The position numbers and the translations under genes were made by a program. A model generated the notes under the pieces. It was given only the letters and a program-made list of their open reading frames with translations. It had not been told where the DNA came from and ran no database searches. A stretch of DNA of 64,000 bases from Caballeronia megalochromosomata (GTDB lineage Bacteria > Pseudomonadota > Gammaproteobacteria > Burkholderiales > Burkholderiaceae). The stretch lies in the NCBI GenBank assembly GCA_001580565.1, contig LRBF01000001.1:1-64000 (forward strand), given 5' to 3'. Position 1 is the stretch's first letter, and each line of letters starts with the position of its first letter. Positions 1-8,649 of this stretch are shown here, piece by piece.

Positions 1-174
1 GTGCCGGCGCTATTTCGTGCTGAACCAGCACGCTATAACTTCTAGCGCGTCAGACCGTGCGCGGTCCAAGCCGCGCAAGACCTACGAGGGCACTCGCTAT
101 AGCCGGGCCATTCAGCCAATCGCCTGTGCCGCGGCCGGCGTGAAGCACTTTGGATGGGAAAGCTGCTTTCTTTG

Positions 175-206
175 CCTACTTTCTTTGCAGCAGCAAAGAA
201 AGTAGG
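175..206. repeat. Perfect 14-bp inverted repeat (hairpin) downstream of the porin gene
   Basis: The arms CCTACTTTCTTTGC and GCAAAGAAAGTAGG are perfect complements around a 4-base AGCA loop. The flank continues as GTGCCGCCCCGCACAGGGG. From memory, this hairpin plus flank resembles a dispersed intergenic element of Burkholderia-group genomes. It may act as a transcription stop or mRNA-stabilising hairpin after the minus-strand porin gene, but no T-tract follows the stem. The rest of positions 1-275 shows no supportable gene. Confidence 0.6.
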
Positions 207-275
207 TGCCGCCCCGCACAGGGGCAACGCTAATAAACCGACACGAACACGGGATCCGGCAAAAAAAGCCAAAAA

Positions 276-1457
276 TCAGAACGCGTGCCTCACACCCACC
301 ATGGCAACAAACTGCGACGGTCCCGCCGAAGGCGAAGCATTCTGCGAATCACCGACGACCGCCACCGCATCCGCGATAACAACACCGCCCGCCGCGACCA
401 GCGACTTGCCACTCGCATGCTGATAAGCCTGCAGCGCATAAAACGTGGTCCGAGCCGAAACGCTGTACGTTTCCTCAAACGAAACCTGATGATATTGCGC
501 CGGATCGGCGATACCGTTTGCCTTGCTCGCACGCGTATAGCTATACCCCGCCGCGACATTCACCGCCGGCGTGAACCGATACGTGGCGATGGCCCCATAG
601 CTGTTGAAGACCGCTTCATCGGCAAAGAGCGAACGCGAGCCCGGCGCGTACTGCACGTTGGAATAGTTGATCCCGAGCATCAGATCGTTATACGTGTAAC
701 GCGCCGCCGCCGCGATCAGTTGAGCGCTCTGCGCGCTCGCGTAGCCGCTATTCACCGGCGAGTTGATCGCGAAGCTGCCGAGCGCGGGGCTCGTCGCAAT
801 ATCCTTCAGCTTGATATAACCCGCCGCGACCGACACCGGCTTGTAGTCATAGCGCAACGCGGCGCTGAAATTGCTGCCGCTCGCGATACTGCCCGGCACG
901 CCGCCAAGAGCATATTGCGCGCTGAACGCAAAACCCGCGATGACCGGCGACGCATACGTGACCGCGTTGTTGAAGCGCAGCGTGGTGTCGAGCGCATCGA
1001 CATCGCCGGGATGCGCGCCGGTCGCGCCAGTCAGCACGCCTGTCGGCCCGAGCGCGCCGACCATGCTGAAGTACGGCGTGTACTGGCGGCCGAGCGTCAG
1101 TGTGCCGTAGCGGTCGTTGCTCAGCCCCATATAGGCTTGCCGGTTGAAGATCGTGCCCGCGCTGGCTTGCGCGCCCGTCAGCGAATTGAAGCCGCTTTCG
1201 AGACGGAAGATAGCCTTGGTGCCACCGCCGAGATCCTCCGCGCCGACGAAGCCGAACTTGCTCGCCTGCAGATTGCCCTGGCTCATATAGATGTTGGAAT
1301 GCCCGCGTTGATCGCTGACATACGCGAACGCGTTATCGACGACGCCATACAACGTGACGCTGCTTTGCGCCGACGCCGTGCCGCAAAACGCTCCGATTGC
1401 AAGAGTAAAAGACGTGAGGACGCATGCGCGCGTCCGGGCGCGATTCAAAGACTTCAT
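276..1457 (-). CDS. Gram-negative trimeric porin (OmpC/Omp32 type)
   Basis: A 393-residue outer-membrane diffusion channel. A Sec signal peptide is visible (charged MKSLNRARTR, then a hydrophobic stretch ending GTASA), and the mature protein begins QSSVTLYGVVDNAFAY, the typical opening strand of beta-proteobacterial porins. Further porin marks are the KFGFVGAEDLGGG and FRLESGFN strands, the RQAYMGLS turn and a terminal phenylalanine (VGVRHAF) for Bam recognition. The start at 1457 was chosen over longer in-frame extensions because the signal peptide begins there and AAGGAA lies upstream. The start follows the GH31 stop by about 20 bases, so the porin is probably the last gene of that operon and may admit its substrate across the outer membrane. 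Substrate specificity cannot be read from the sequence. Confidence 0.92.
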   Translation of the reverse strand: MKSLNRARTRACVLTSFTLAIGAFCGTASAQSSVTLYGVVDNAFAYVSDQRGHSNIYMSQGNLQASKFGFVGAEDLGGGTKAIFRLESGFNSLTGAQASAGTIFNRQAYMGLSNDRYGTLTLGRQYTPYFSMVGALGPTGVLTGATGAHPGDVDALDTTLRFNNAVTYASPVIAGFAFSAQYALGGVPGSIASGSNFSAALRYDYKPVSVAAGYIKLKDIATSPALGSFAINSPVNSGYASAQSAQLIAAAARYTYNDLMLGINYSNVQYAPGSRSLFADEAVFNSYGAIATYRFTPAVNVAAGYSYTRASKANGIADPAQYHQVSFEETYSVSARTTFYALQAYQHASGKSLVAAGGVVIADAVAVVGDSQNASPSAGPSQFVAMVGVRHAF

Positions 1458-1477
1458 TGCTGGTTGTTTCCTTTGGG

Positions 1478-3892
1478 TCAGTGCATGAGACGTACTGTGA
1501 GATGACGCCAGCCATCGGCGATGCGCTCGCCGGTCAGCTCGCCCGTCGCGCAGATCACGCTTCGCGTATCCGTTGCGGGCACGCTCACGCGGACATGGTT
1601 CTGCACGCGCGGCATCTCGCCGTGCCACTCGATTGCAATGCGCAAGCGCTGCGCGTCACTCTCGATGACGACGCTCCAGCGTCCTTGCATGCCGTCGCGC
1701 CAGGCTTCGCTGTCGCCGTCGTCCTCGATGCACTCGCCACGCGCGATCCCGACGCCCGCGCAAGGCAACGCGATGAACGCGCGTTCATCGGCCGGACGCG
1801 CGAAGTGCTGTTCCGCGATGTTCAGCGCAATCACGTGGCCTTCGCGAATCAGCATGACGGGGCGATCGTGCGGCGCGGGCAAGGTCACGCGCTGGCCGCC
1901 GTCAAAAACGTGGCCGCTCCAGTACGATGCCCAGCGCGCGCCCGCCGGCAGATAGACCTCACGCTCGACGCGGCCCGCCTCGACGACAGGCGCGACGAGC
2001 AGCGAGGCGCCGAGCATCATGTCGTCGCCATCGGCGAGGCAGAGCGGATCGTGCGGAAACTCCGCGAACATCGGCCGCAGCACGGGTTCATACGCGCGAT
2101 GCGATTGCCACAGCAGTTCATACAGATACGGAATGAGCCGGTAACGCAGTTTGATCAACCCGGCGATGACTTCCGTGGTCTCGGGATACATCCACGGTTC
2201 GTTGACGGTGCCGTCGTCATTCCATGAGTGAATCGAAAAGCGCGGCAGGAAGATGCCGAACGCGACCCAGCGCGCCAGCAACTCGGGCGTCGGCGCCGGG
2301 CCCGCAAAGCCGCCGATGTCATGCCCGCTGTTCGACACGCCCGACATCGCGAGACCGAGACCCATCTTCAGATTGAAGCGCAGCGTTTCCCACGACGTGT
2401 AGTTGTCGCCCGACCACGTCTGCACATAGCGATGCATGCCGACACCGCCCGAACGCGACACGAGAAACGGCCGCACGCCGGGCGCATGTTCGCGCTGCGC
2501 GTCGCGTGAAGCGCGCATCATCAGTTGCGTCTGCAAGACCTTGGCCTCGCGTGCCGGAAACGCCTTGCCGAAGCCGCGCGCGATCGCGTCGGGGCTCCAG
2601 ATTTCGAATTCGTTGTTGTCGTTCCACGTCGCGGCCATGCCGTGGCGCAAAAGACTATCTTTCACGCGCGCCTTCCACCAGTCGATGGTCCGCGGATTCG
2701 TGAAGTCGAGATACGCGCCGACCTCGTCCCAGAACTGCACCCACGCGGGTTCGCCGTCGCGTGCTTCGATCAGGAGGCCCGCATCGGCGACCGATTTGAA
2801 CAACGGATGATCCTGCAAGAGACACGGCTTGATGTTCGGGCACAGGCGCACGCCTTCGCGCAGATAGCTTTCGACGAAGCCATCGATATCGGGAAACTTG
2901 TCGCGATTCCAGTTGAACACGTAGCGCTTGCCGCCGATCGACGTATAGCCCGACGACAGATGGAACGAATCGCACAGGATGTCGTGCTCGCGGCATCGAT
3001 CGATGAATTCGGCCATGCGCTGTTGTGCGTCGGGGGCGTCGGTGTAGCTCATCGTCGAGCCGGAGTAGCCGAGGCCCCACTTCGGCATCCACGCGGGCCG
3101 TCCGGTCAGCCACGTGAAGCGGCGCACGGCGTTGAGCGGCGTATCGGGCGAGGCGATGAAGTAATAGTCGAGATCGCCATGCTCCGCGACGAAATGCCGA
3201 TAGTGCCCGTGATAATTGTCGAGCTCGCGGCCCATGTCGAAGCGGCAATCGGCGAGCGTGTCGTAGAAGAGGCCGAAGCCCGTCGACGTCTGCGGCTGCC
3301 ACGTCACGTAAAACGGAATGTGCTTGTAGAGCGGATCGGTCGTGCGGGCGCTGTAGCCCATGGCATCGACATTGCGCATTTCATAACTCTGATTCGCGCG
3401 ATCGAGCGAGCCCGCGCGCTCGCCGAGCCCGACATACATTTCGTCCGGCTTGCGCTCGACGTAGTGATACACGCGCTCGTCCCACCAGCCGAAGTTGTAC
3501 GCCTGCGTCTTGCGATCGTTCATCACGTCGTGCCAGCGTCCGTCGCGCCGGATTTGCCACGCACAGAAGCCGCCATCGAGCGCGACCGTCACGCGGATTT
3601 GCGACGTTTCGATGACGATACGACCGTCATCCTCCGACAACGTGAACGGCGTTGCCGTGAAGCCGCTCGTATCGTAGCGGTCGCGCCCTTCGAGCGCCAC
3701 GTCTTCCTGGCCGGGCGCGATCGCCCATGTGCGCGGTCCGCGCAGTTCGCCATGCGGCAGCACGAGCACGCGAATGATGTCGTCGGCGAGGACGAACAGT
3801 TCGATGCGCGCGCCTTCCGCGCAACGCAGCGCGACGCGGTTGTCCGTTCGCTCCGATAGCGCGAAACGCGGACGATTCTTCAAATTGGCCAT
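1478..3892 (-). CDS. Glycoside hydrolase family 31 (alpha-glucosidase/alpha-xylosidase type)
   Basis: An 804-residue retaining alpha-glycosidase. The N-terminal beta-sandwich (about 1-240) is followed by the catalytic (beta/alpha)8 barrel. The nucleophile motif TWNDNNE places Asp425 as nucleophile, and TWSGDN places Asp496 as acid/base. N replaces the more usual M in the WxDMNE signature. C-terminal beta domains follow (LLVAPVVEAGRVEREVYLP). There is no signal peptide, so it should act in the cytoplasm on an imported glycoside. It lies 24 bases after the MFS transporter and 20 bases before the porin, all on one strand, which supports an uptake-and-hydrolysis operon. The family includes alpha-glucosidases, alpha-xylosidases and sulfoquinovosidases; the sequence alone does not let me choose, though a hexuronate-type transporter next door hints at an acidic glycoside. 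Confidence 0.88.
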   Translation of the reverse strand: MANLKNRPRFALSERTDNRVALRCAEGARIELFVLADDIIRVLVLPHGELRGPRTWAIAPGQEDVALEGRDRYDTSGFTATPFTLSEDDGRIVIETSQIRVTVALDGGFCAWQIRRDGRWHDVMNDRKTQAYNFGWWDERVYHYVERKPDEMYVGLGERAGSLDRANQSYEMRNVDAMGYSARTTDPLYKHIPFYVTWQPQTSTGFGLFYDTLADCRFDMGRELDNYHGHYRHFVAEHGDLDYYFIASPDTPLNAVRRFTWLTGRPAWMPKWGLGYSGSTMSYTDAPDAQQRMAEFIDRCREHDILCDSFHLSSGYTSIGGKRYVFNWNRDKFPDIDGFVESYLREGVRLCPNIKPCLLQDHPLFKSVADAGLLIEARDGEPAWVQFWDEVGAYLDFTNPRTIDWWKARVKDSLLRHGMAATWNDNNEFEIWSPDAIARGFGKAFPAREAKVLQTQLMMRASRDAQREHAPGVRPFLVSRSGGVGMHRYVQTWSGDNYTSWETLRFNLKMGLGLAMSGVSNSGHDIGGFAGPAPTPELLARWVAFGIFLPRFSIHSWNDDGTVNEPWMYPETTEVIAGLIKLRYRLIPYLYELLWQSHRAYEPVLRPMFAEFPHDPLCLADGDDMMLGASLLVAPVVEAGRVEREVYLPAGARWASYWSGHVFDGGQRVTLPAPHDRPVMLIREGHVIALNIAEQHFARPADERAFIALPCAGVGIARGECIEDDGDSEAWRDGMQGRWSVVIESDAQRLRIAIEWHGEMPRVQNHVRVSVPATDTRSVICATGELTGERIADGWRHLTVRLMH

Positions 3893-3916
3893 GATGTGTC
3901 TCCGGTTGGTTCGATC

Positions 3917-5203
3917 TCAGGCGGCCTCATGCGCCGTTCCGCGCGGATCCGCATCGCCCTTCACGCCGCGCATCAGCACGATGAGCAGCGCCGCGCCGAT
4001 CAGGTCGAACGCGCCGAGCGCGGCGAACAGCGGCGTATAGCCGATCGAATCCGCGAGCGCGCCGACGACGAGCGAAAAGCCCAGTCCGCCGATCCACGCC
4101 GCCATGCCCGCGAAGCCCGCTGCGGTGCCGACTTCGCCGGGCTCGAAGACATCGGCGGCGAGCGTGTTGACGAGCGCGGAGATCATCTGGTGCGCGAAGC
4201 CGCCGACACAGAAGAGCGCGATGGCTTCATACGGCGACGCGACGAGCCCGATGCACGCCGGCCCGATCATCATGAACGCGCCGAGCACGACGCCCGCGAT
4301 GCGCGAGGCGACGAGCGGCAGGCGAAAGCGCTTCATCAGGAACGGCGACAGATAGCCGCCGAACAGCCCGCCGAGGTCGGCGGCGAGGAACGGCAGCCAG
4401 GCGAACATCGCGATGTGCTTCAGATCCATGTGACGTTCGGTGGCGAGATAGAGCGGAATCCAGAAACTGAAGGTCTGCCACGCGGGCTCGGCGAAGAAGC
4501 GCGCCTGCGCGATCGCCCAGAAGCGGCGCGTGCCGAGCACTTCGCGGATGCGGCGCTGGCCCTGCGAACGCTGCGCCACCGGCGTTTGTCCGTCGACGAT
4601 CGCGCGGTGCTCCTTCTCGCCGATGCGCGGATGCTCGCCCGGCGCGCGATAGAGCCAGTACCAGAACGCGGCCCAGACGAAGCCCATCGCGCCGGTGACG
4701 ACGAACGCGCTTTGCCAGCCGTAGCGCAGCGAAAGAAACACGACGAGCGGCGGCGCGAACAGGGAACCCAGCGACGTGCCGGCGTTGAAGTAGCCGACCG
4801 CGACCGACTTTTCGCGATTCGGAAACCATTCCGCGACCACCTTCATGCCCGCCGGAATGGCGACGGCCTCCGACAGGCCCATCAGCCCGCGCAGCGCGGC
4901 GAGCGAAATCCAGCCCGTGGCGAATGCATGCGCGATGCCCGTCGCCGACCAAAGGCACGCGAACAGCGCGAAGCCGAGCCGCAGCCCGATCACGTCGATG
5001 ACGAGCCCGCACACCGGCTGCATGATCGTGTAGCCGACCTGGAACGCGGCGACGACGTAGGAGTATTGCTGCGTGCTCATGTTCATGAGCGTTTTCAACT
5101 CGGCGGCCATGACGCCGAGCGCGTTGCGCGAAAGGTAGTTGACGATCGTGCCCGCGCAGACGAGCGCGATGATCCACCAGCGCAAGCCGATGACTGTTTT
5201 CAA
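3917..5203 (-). CDS. MFS transporter, anion:cation symporter (hexuronate ExuT-like) family
   Basis: A 428-residue inner-membrane transporter with about 12 hydrophobic segments. The opening KTVIGLRWWIIALVCAGTIV followed by NYLSRNALGVMAAEL is characteristic of the ExuT/galactonate branch (ACS family). The loop motif GLSEAVAIPAGMKVVAEWFP and the second-half FFAEPAWQTFSFWIPLYL agree. I chose the TTG at 5203 because GGAG stands about 7 bases upstream and this is where family members begin; an upstream in-frame TTG at 5293 would add about 30 unconserved basic residues. It is the first gene of the MFS-GH31-porin operon, so it probably imports the GH31 substrate or its hydrolysis product. Confidence 0.85.
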   Translation of the reverse strand: MKTVIGLRWWIIALVCAGTIVNYLSRNALGVMAAELKTLMNMSTQQYSYVVAAFQVGYTIMQPVCGLVIDVIGLRLGFALFACLWSATGIAHAFATGWISLAALRGLMGLSEAVAIPAGMKVVAEWFPNREKSVAVGYFNAGTSLGSLFAPPLVVFLSLRYGWQSAFVVTGAMGFVWAAFWYWLYRAPGEHPRIGEKEHRAIVDGQTPVAQRSQGQRRIREVLGTRRFWAIAQARFFAEPAWQTFSFWIPLYLATERHMDLKHIAMFAWLPFLAADLGGLFGGYLSPFLMKRFRLPLVASRIAGVVLGAFMMIGPACIGLVASPYEAIALFCVGGFAHQMISALVNTLAADVFEPGEVGTAAGFAGMAAWIGGLGFSLVVGALADSIGYTPLFAALGAFDLIGAALLIVLMRGVKGDADPRGTAHEAA

Positions 5204-5504
5204 GATGAGTCTCCGTTTTTCCTGGCGGGCGACGAGCGGCGGCGCGCTGTGCCCGTTAGCCGGATATCTCGATGATCGAATTCGAAAATTCAATCATCGG
5301 AATCCTTCATTTATCGTACTACTGGCGAGGAAATTTATCTCAGATGCGACAAATAGTTTCGTTCTCGCGTATAGATGTTCGTTTGCGCGCATGGCGAGCA
5401 GGCCGCTCGCGCGCGTCTCGGGGAAATGCCTAGGCGCGATTTAACCGGCCATTACCCTTTGCCCGCGCCGCTTCCTAAACTTGTCTCACAAGGAGGAGGC
5501 GCCC
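5204..5504. promoter_or_regulatory. Divergent promoter region between the MFS operon and gloA
   Basis: A non-coding, relatively AT-rich stretch between divergent genes. It contains a 10-bp inverted repeat, CGATGATCGA at 5271-5280 and TCAATCATCG at 5290-5299 (one mismatch, 9-base spacer). It lies about 70-95 bases upstream of the MFS start, which fits an operator for a GntR- or LacI-type regulator. No regulator gene is adjacent. On the other side AAGGAGGAGG at 5491-5500 is a strong ribosome-binding site for gloA. Confidence 0.5.
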
Positions 5505-5903
5505 ATGTCAAAACTCATTCACACGATGATTCGCGTGCAGGACCTGCAACGCTCGCTCGACTTCTATCAGAAGGCGTTCGACCTGGGCGTCGCGCATCGG
5601 CTGGACTTTCCGGACTTCACGCTGGCCTATCTGCGCAACGATGAAACGCACGCCGAACTCGAACTCACCTGGAACAAGGGGCGCGCCGAGCCCTATACGC
5701 ATGGCGACGGCTACGGCCACGTCGCGGTGAGCGTGCCGGACGTGAAGGCGGAGCGCGAGCGTCTGATCGGCCTCGGCCTCACGCCCAACGATGTGCGCGA
5801 ATTCAGGAACGACGACGGCTCCCTGATCGCGCGGTACTTCTTCATCCAGGACCCGGACGGCTACAAGATCGAAGTGCTCGAACGTCACGGACATTACGAG
5901 TAA
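5505..5903 (+). CDS. gloA: Lactoylglutathione lyase (glyoxalase I)
   Basis: Converts the hemithioacetal of methylglyoxal and glutathione to S-lactoylglutathione in cytoplasmic methylglyoxal detoxification. The protein has 132 residues, close to the roughly 135 of E. coli GloA, with two VOC beta-alpha-beta-beta-beta modules. The four metal ligands can be placed as His6 (IHTMIRV), Glu53 (ELELTWN), His72 (YGHVAVSV) and Glu123 (YKIEVLER). FFIQDPDGYKIEVLE is the family signature near the C-terminus. The ATG at 5505 follows a very strong Shine-Dalgarno (AGGAGGAGG). It appears monocistronic, with the next gene 62 bases on under its own ribosome-binding site. Confidence 0.93.
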   Translation: MSKLIHTMIRVQDLQRSLDFYQKAFDLGVAHRLDFPDFTLAYLRNDETHAELELTWNKGRAEPYTHGDGYGHVAVSVPDVKAERERLIGLGLTPNDVREFRNDDGSLIARYFFIQDPDGYKIEVLERHGHYE

Positions 5904-5965
5904 TCACGGCGGCACCCGCAGGACCACATACATAAGCTGTTGCAGGACCCCACAAGGAGAGAGAC

Positions 5966-6610
5966 ATGCGAGACACGATCATCCCGATCGTCGCGCAGCG
6001 GCGCGCGCGCGACGAAGGACATCATCACGATCACGATGAAATCGCCGCCGCCCCGCCGAAGATCGCACTGACACGGCGCGAATTCCTGCGCGGCACCGGC
6101 GTGCTGGTCGGCACGATCGCCGCGACGTCGATCTTCGCGGGTCTCGCGCCGAGCCGCGTCTGGGCGCTCGAAATGCAGGGCTTGAGCACGCATCAGGGCG
6201 AAGTGCTGCTGCAAGTGACGCGGCAGATCTATCCGCACGCAACGCTCGATGACGCCGTCTACGCGCTCGTCGTCAAGGACCTCGATGCCAAGGCGAAAGC
6301 CGATCCCGCCGTGCGTCAGCAACTCGCCGACGGCGTCGCCCAGCTCGATGCGAAAGCCGGCGCCGACTGGACCAAACGCACCGCGAACGACAAGGCGCAG
6401 GACGTCGCGGCGCTCGCGGGCACGCCATTCTTCAACACGGTCCGCAGCACCGCCGTGGTCTCCCTGTACAGCAATCCGATGGCATACGAGCACTTCGGCT
6501 ACGGCGCGTCGAAGGGCGATGGCGGTTATCTGCATCAGGGCTTCAACAGCCTGTCGTGGCTGCCCGATCCGCCCGCGGGCGCGAGCGGTCCCATCCCGAC
6601 CGACAGTTGA
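5966..6610 (+). CDS. Gluconate 2-dehydrogenase subunit 3 family protein, Tat-exported
   Basis: A 214-residue periplasmic small subunit of a membrane-associated flavin dehydrogenase. A twin-arginine signal (LTRREFLRGTGVLVG at about residues 36-50, then a hydrophobic run ending PSRVWA) directs folded export. A His-rich patch (EGHHHDHDE) precedes the signal. The mature part has the family look: LQVTRQIYPHATLDDAVYALVV early and YGASKGDGGYLHQGF late. In known gluconate, fructose and sorbitol dehydrogenases this subunit carries the flavoprotein through the Tat pore. The GMC flavoprotein follows 35 bases downstream and has no signal of its own, which fits such piggy-back export. The usual third subunit, a cytochrome c, is not adjacent. 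Confidence 0.85.
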   Translation: MRDTIIPIVAQRRARDEGHHHDHDEIAAAPPKIALTRREFLRGTGVLVGTIAATSIFAGLAPSRVWALEMQGLSTHQGEVLLQVTRQIYPHATLDDAVYALVVKDLDAKAKADPAVRQQLADGVAQLDAKAGADWTKRTANDKAQDVAALAGTPFFNTVRSTAVVSLYSNPMAYEHFGYGASKGDGGYLHQGFNSLSWLPDPPAGASGPIPTDS

Positions 6611-6645
6611 GCAGCGAGCCCATCACGCAACAAGCGGAGACCGAC

Positions 6646-8229
6646 ATGGATCAGGGTAACAAGGTGCAGTTCAAGCACAGCGACGGCAATGTCGTCGTCG
6701 TCATCGGGTCGGGCGCGGGCGGCGGCACGCTCGCGAACGAACTGGCGCAAAAGGGCATCGATGTGGTGGTGCTCGAAGCAGGCAAGTCGCATACGCAAGG
6801 CGATTTCTCCACATCCGAGTGGGACGCCTTCAAGATGCTTTCGTGGCTCGACACGCGCACGACATCCGGCTCTTGGCGCGTCGCGAAGGACTTCCCGAAT
6901 CTGCCGGCGTGGATCTGCAAGACGGTCGGCGGCACGACCACGCACTGGGCGGGCGCGAGCCTGCGCATCCAGCCGCACGAGTTCAAGGCGAGGACGACTT
7001 ACGGCGATATTCAGGGCGCCACGCTGCTCGACTGGCCGATCACGCGCGCAGACCTCGACCCGTACTACGATCGCGCCGAAAAGAAGATGGGCGTGACGCG
7101 CACGAACGGACTGCCGGGCTTGCCGGGCAACAACAACTTCAAGGTGATGTCGGCGGGTGCGATGAAGGTCGGCTACAAGGAGTGCAACACCGGCCACATG
7201 GCGATCAACAGCACGGTGCGCGACGATCGCGCGCATTGCTTCCAGCGCGGCTTCTGCTTTCAGGGCTGCCGCACGGGGGCGAAATGGTCGACGCTCTATA
7301 CCGAACTGCCGCGCGCACAGGCGACGGGTCACATGGAGTTGCGCACGGAGGCGCATGTCGTGAAGATCGAGCACGATGCGCGCGGCAAGGTGACGGGCGT
7401 CGTTTACTACGATGCGAACGGCAAGCTGCAGCGGCAGCGCGCGCGCGTCGTCGCGGTGGCGGGCAATGCGATCGAGACGCCGCGCCTGTTGCTCAATTCG
7501 CAGTCGAGCAAATTCCCCGACGGCCTCGCGAACGGCTCGGGCCAGGTCGGGCGCAACTACATGCGGCACACCACCGGCTCGGTCTACGCCGTGTTCAACG
7601 ACAAGGTCGAGATGTTCAAGGGCACGACGATGGCCGGCATCATCGAGGACGAAGCGGTGTTCGATCCGAAGCGCGGCTTCGCGGGCGGCTATCACATGGA
7701 GACGATCTCGCTCGGGCTGCCGTTCTACGCGGCGTTTCTCGATCCGGGCGCGTGGGGCCCGAACTTCACGGCGGCGCTGGATCAGTACCAGTACACGGCG
7801 GGCATGTGGATCGTCGGCGAGGACATGCCGCGCGAATCGAACCGCATCACGCTCAATAGCAACGTGAAGGATCAGTACGGCCTGCCGGTGCCGAACGTGC
7901 ACTTCGACGATCACCCGAACGACGAAGCGATGCGCGAGCACGCGTTCAAGCAGGGCAGCGCGGTGTACGAAGCGGCGGGTGCGAAGGCGACGTATATCGT
8001 GCCGCCGTATCCGTCGACGCACAATCTCGGCACCGCGCGCATGAGCGCCAAAGCCGACGACGGCGTCTGCAATCCGCACGGCCAGACGCACGAAGTGGCG
8101 AACCTGTTCATCTCCGATGGCAGCCAGTTCACGACGGGCGCGGCGGAAAACCCGACGCTCACGATCGTCACGCTGGCGATTCGCCAGGCCGACTATATCG
8201 CCGGCCAGATGAAGCAGCGCAGGGTTTGA
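6646..8229 (+). CDS. GMC family flavoprotein dehydrogenase (gluconate 2-dehydrogenase large-subunit type)
   Basis: A 527-residue FAD-dependent oxidoreductase that probably oxidises a sugar, sugar acid or alcohol at the periplasmic face. The FAD Rossmann motif is GSGAGGGTLANELAQKG (about 21-37), followed by VVLEAGK. TVGGTTTHWAGASLRI is the GMC adenine-binding loop. The C-terminal part has YPSTHNLGTARMS and DGSQFTTGAAENPTLTIVTLA, with the catalytic His and Asn of GMC enzymes. The start at 6646 follows GCGGAGA. It pairs with the Tat-exported subunit 3 gene just upstream. Without a cytochrome subunit gene nearby, its electron acceptor is unknown and the substrate cannot be assigned. Confidence 0.85.
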   Translation: MDQGNKVQFKHSDGNVVVVIGSGAGGGTLANELAQKGIDVVVLEAGKSHTQGDFSTSEWDAFKMLSWLDTRTTSGSWRVAKDFPNLPAWICKTVGGTTTHWAGASLRIQPHEFKARTTYGDIQGATLLDWPITRADLDPYYDRAEKKMGVTRTNGLPGLPGNNNFKVMSAGAMKVGYKECNTGHMAINSTVRDDRAHCFQRGFCFQGCRTGAKWSTLYTELPRAQATGHMELRTEAHVVKIEHDARGKVTGVVYYDANGKLQRQRARVVAVAGNAIETPRLLLNSQSSKFPDGLANGSGQVGRNYMRHTTGSVYAVFNDKVEMFKGTTMAGIIEDEAVFDPKRGFAGGYHMETISLGLPFYAAFLDPGAWGPNFTAALDQYQYTAGMWIVGEDMPRESNRITLNSNVKDQYGLPVPNVHFDDHPNDEAMREHAFKQGSAVYEAAGAKATYIVPPYPSTHNLGTARMSAKADDGVCNPHGQTHEVANLFISDGSQFTTGAAENPTLTIVTLAIRQADYIAGQMKQRRV

Positions 8230-8272
8230 CGGCATTGCCGCTCGACGCGTAGCGGAGTAGTTTCTTTCAGTT

Positions 8273-8303
8273 GGCCGTCGTGCGCGAGCGCGACGGCCTG
8301 TTT
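8273..8303 (+). terminator. Rho-independent-like terminator after the GMC gene
   Basis: The perfect 8-bp stem GGCCGTCG (8273-8280) and CGACGGCC (8291-8298), with a 10-base loop, is followed by TGTTTC, a short T-rich tail. It lies 44 bases after the GMC stop and before the ribbon-helix-helix gene. The weak T-tract makes termination efficiency uncertain. Confidence 0.55.
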
Positions 8304-8319
8304 CGCGGAGGCTGACGTC

Positions 8320-8649
8320 ATGTGTGGGGTGTACATCAACGCAGATCCGATCCTCTATGAATCGCGCACGCGTTCGCTGCGCATTCATGGCGTGATCACC
8401 ACGGTCCGGCTCGAAAATCTCTTCTGGGACGTGCTGCAGGAAATCGCCGGGCGCGAACATCTGACGACGAGCCAGTTCGCCGTCAAGCTCTACGACGAGC
8501 TGATCGCGTTGCGCGGCGAGGTGCCGACCAACTTCGCGTCGTTCCTGCGCGTGTGCTGTCTGCGCTATCTGTCGATGCGCGAGGCTAAGCAGACCGCGGA
8601 AAGCGAGGCGGCGGGCGCGGTTGCGTTGCGCGTGCTGAAAACCGGCTAG
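8320..8649 (+). CDS. Ribbon-helix-helix domain protein
   Basis: A 109-residue small protein beginning MCGVYINADPILYESRTRSL, followed by RIHGVITTVRLENLFWDVLQEIAGREHLTTSQF. This is the signature of the RHH_4-type family common in proteobacteria. The strand-helix-helix unit (about residues 22-60) suggests DNA binding as a dimer, but no target is known to me. The ATG follows GGAGG about 7 bases upstream. It sits alone after the GMC terminator, so its neighbours do not indicate a role. Confidence 0.75.
   Translation: MCGVYINADPILYESRTRSLRIHGVITTVRLENLFWDVLQEIAGREHLTTSQFAVKLYDELIALRGEVPTNFASFLRVCCLRYLSMREAKQTAESEAAGAVALRVLKTG

Noticed and set aside
1478..3892. GH31 enzyme as a sulfoquinovosidase linked to the sulfonate island
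   Set aside because: Some GH31 members cleave sulfoquinovosides, but I could not recognise sulfonate-binding residues, no sulfoquinovose pathway genes are present, and the gene is over 30 kb from the island.
5204..5293. An upstream TTG start for the MFS transporter at 5293
   Set aside because: It would add about 30 basic, unconserved residues and lacks a good ribosome-binding site, whereas the TTG at 5203 has GGAG at proper spacing and matches the family start.
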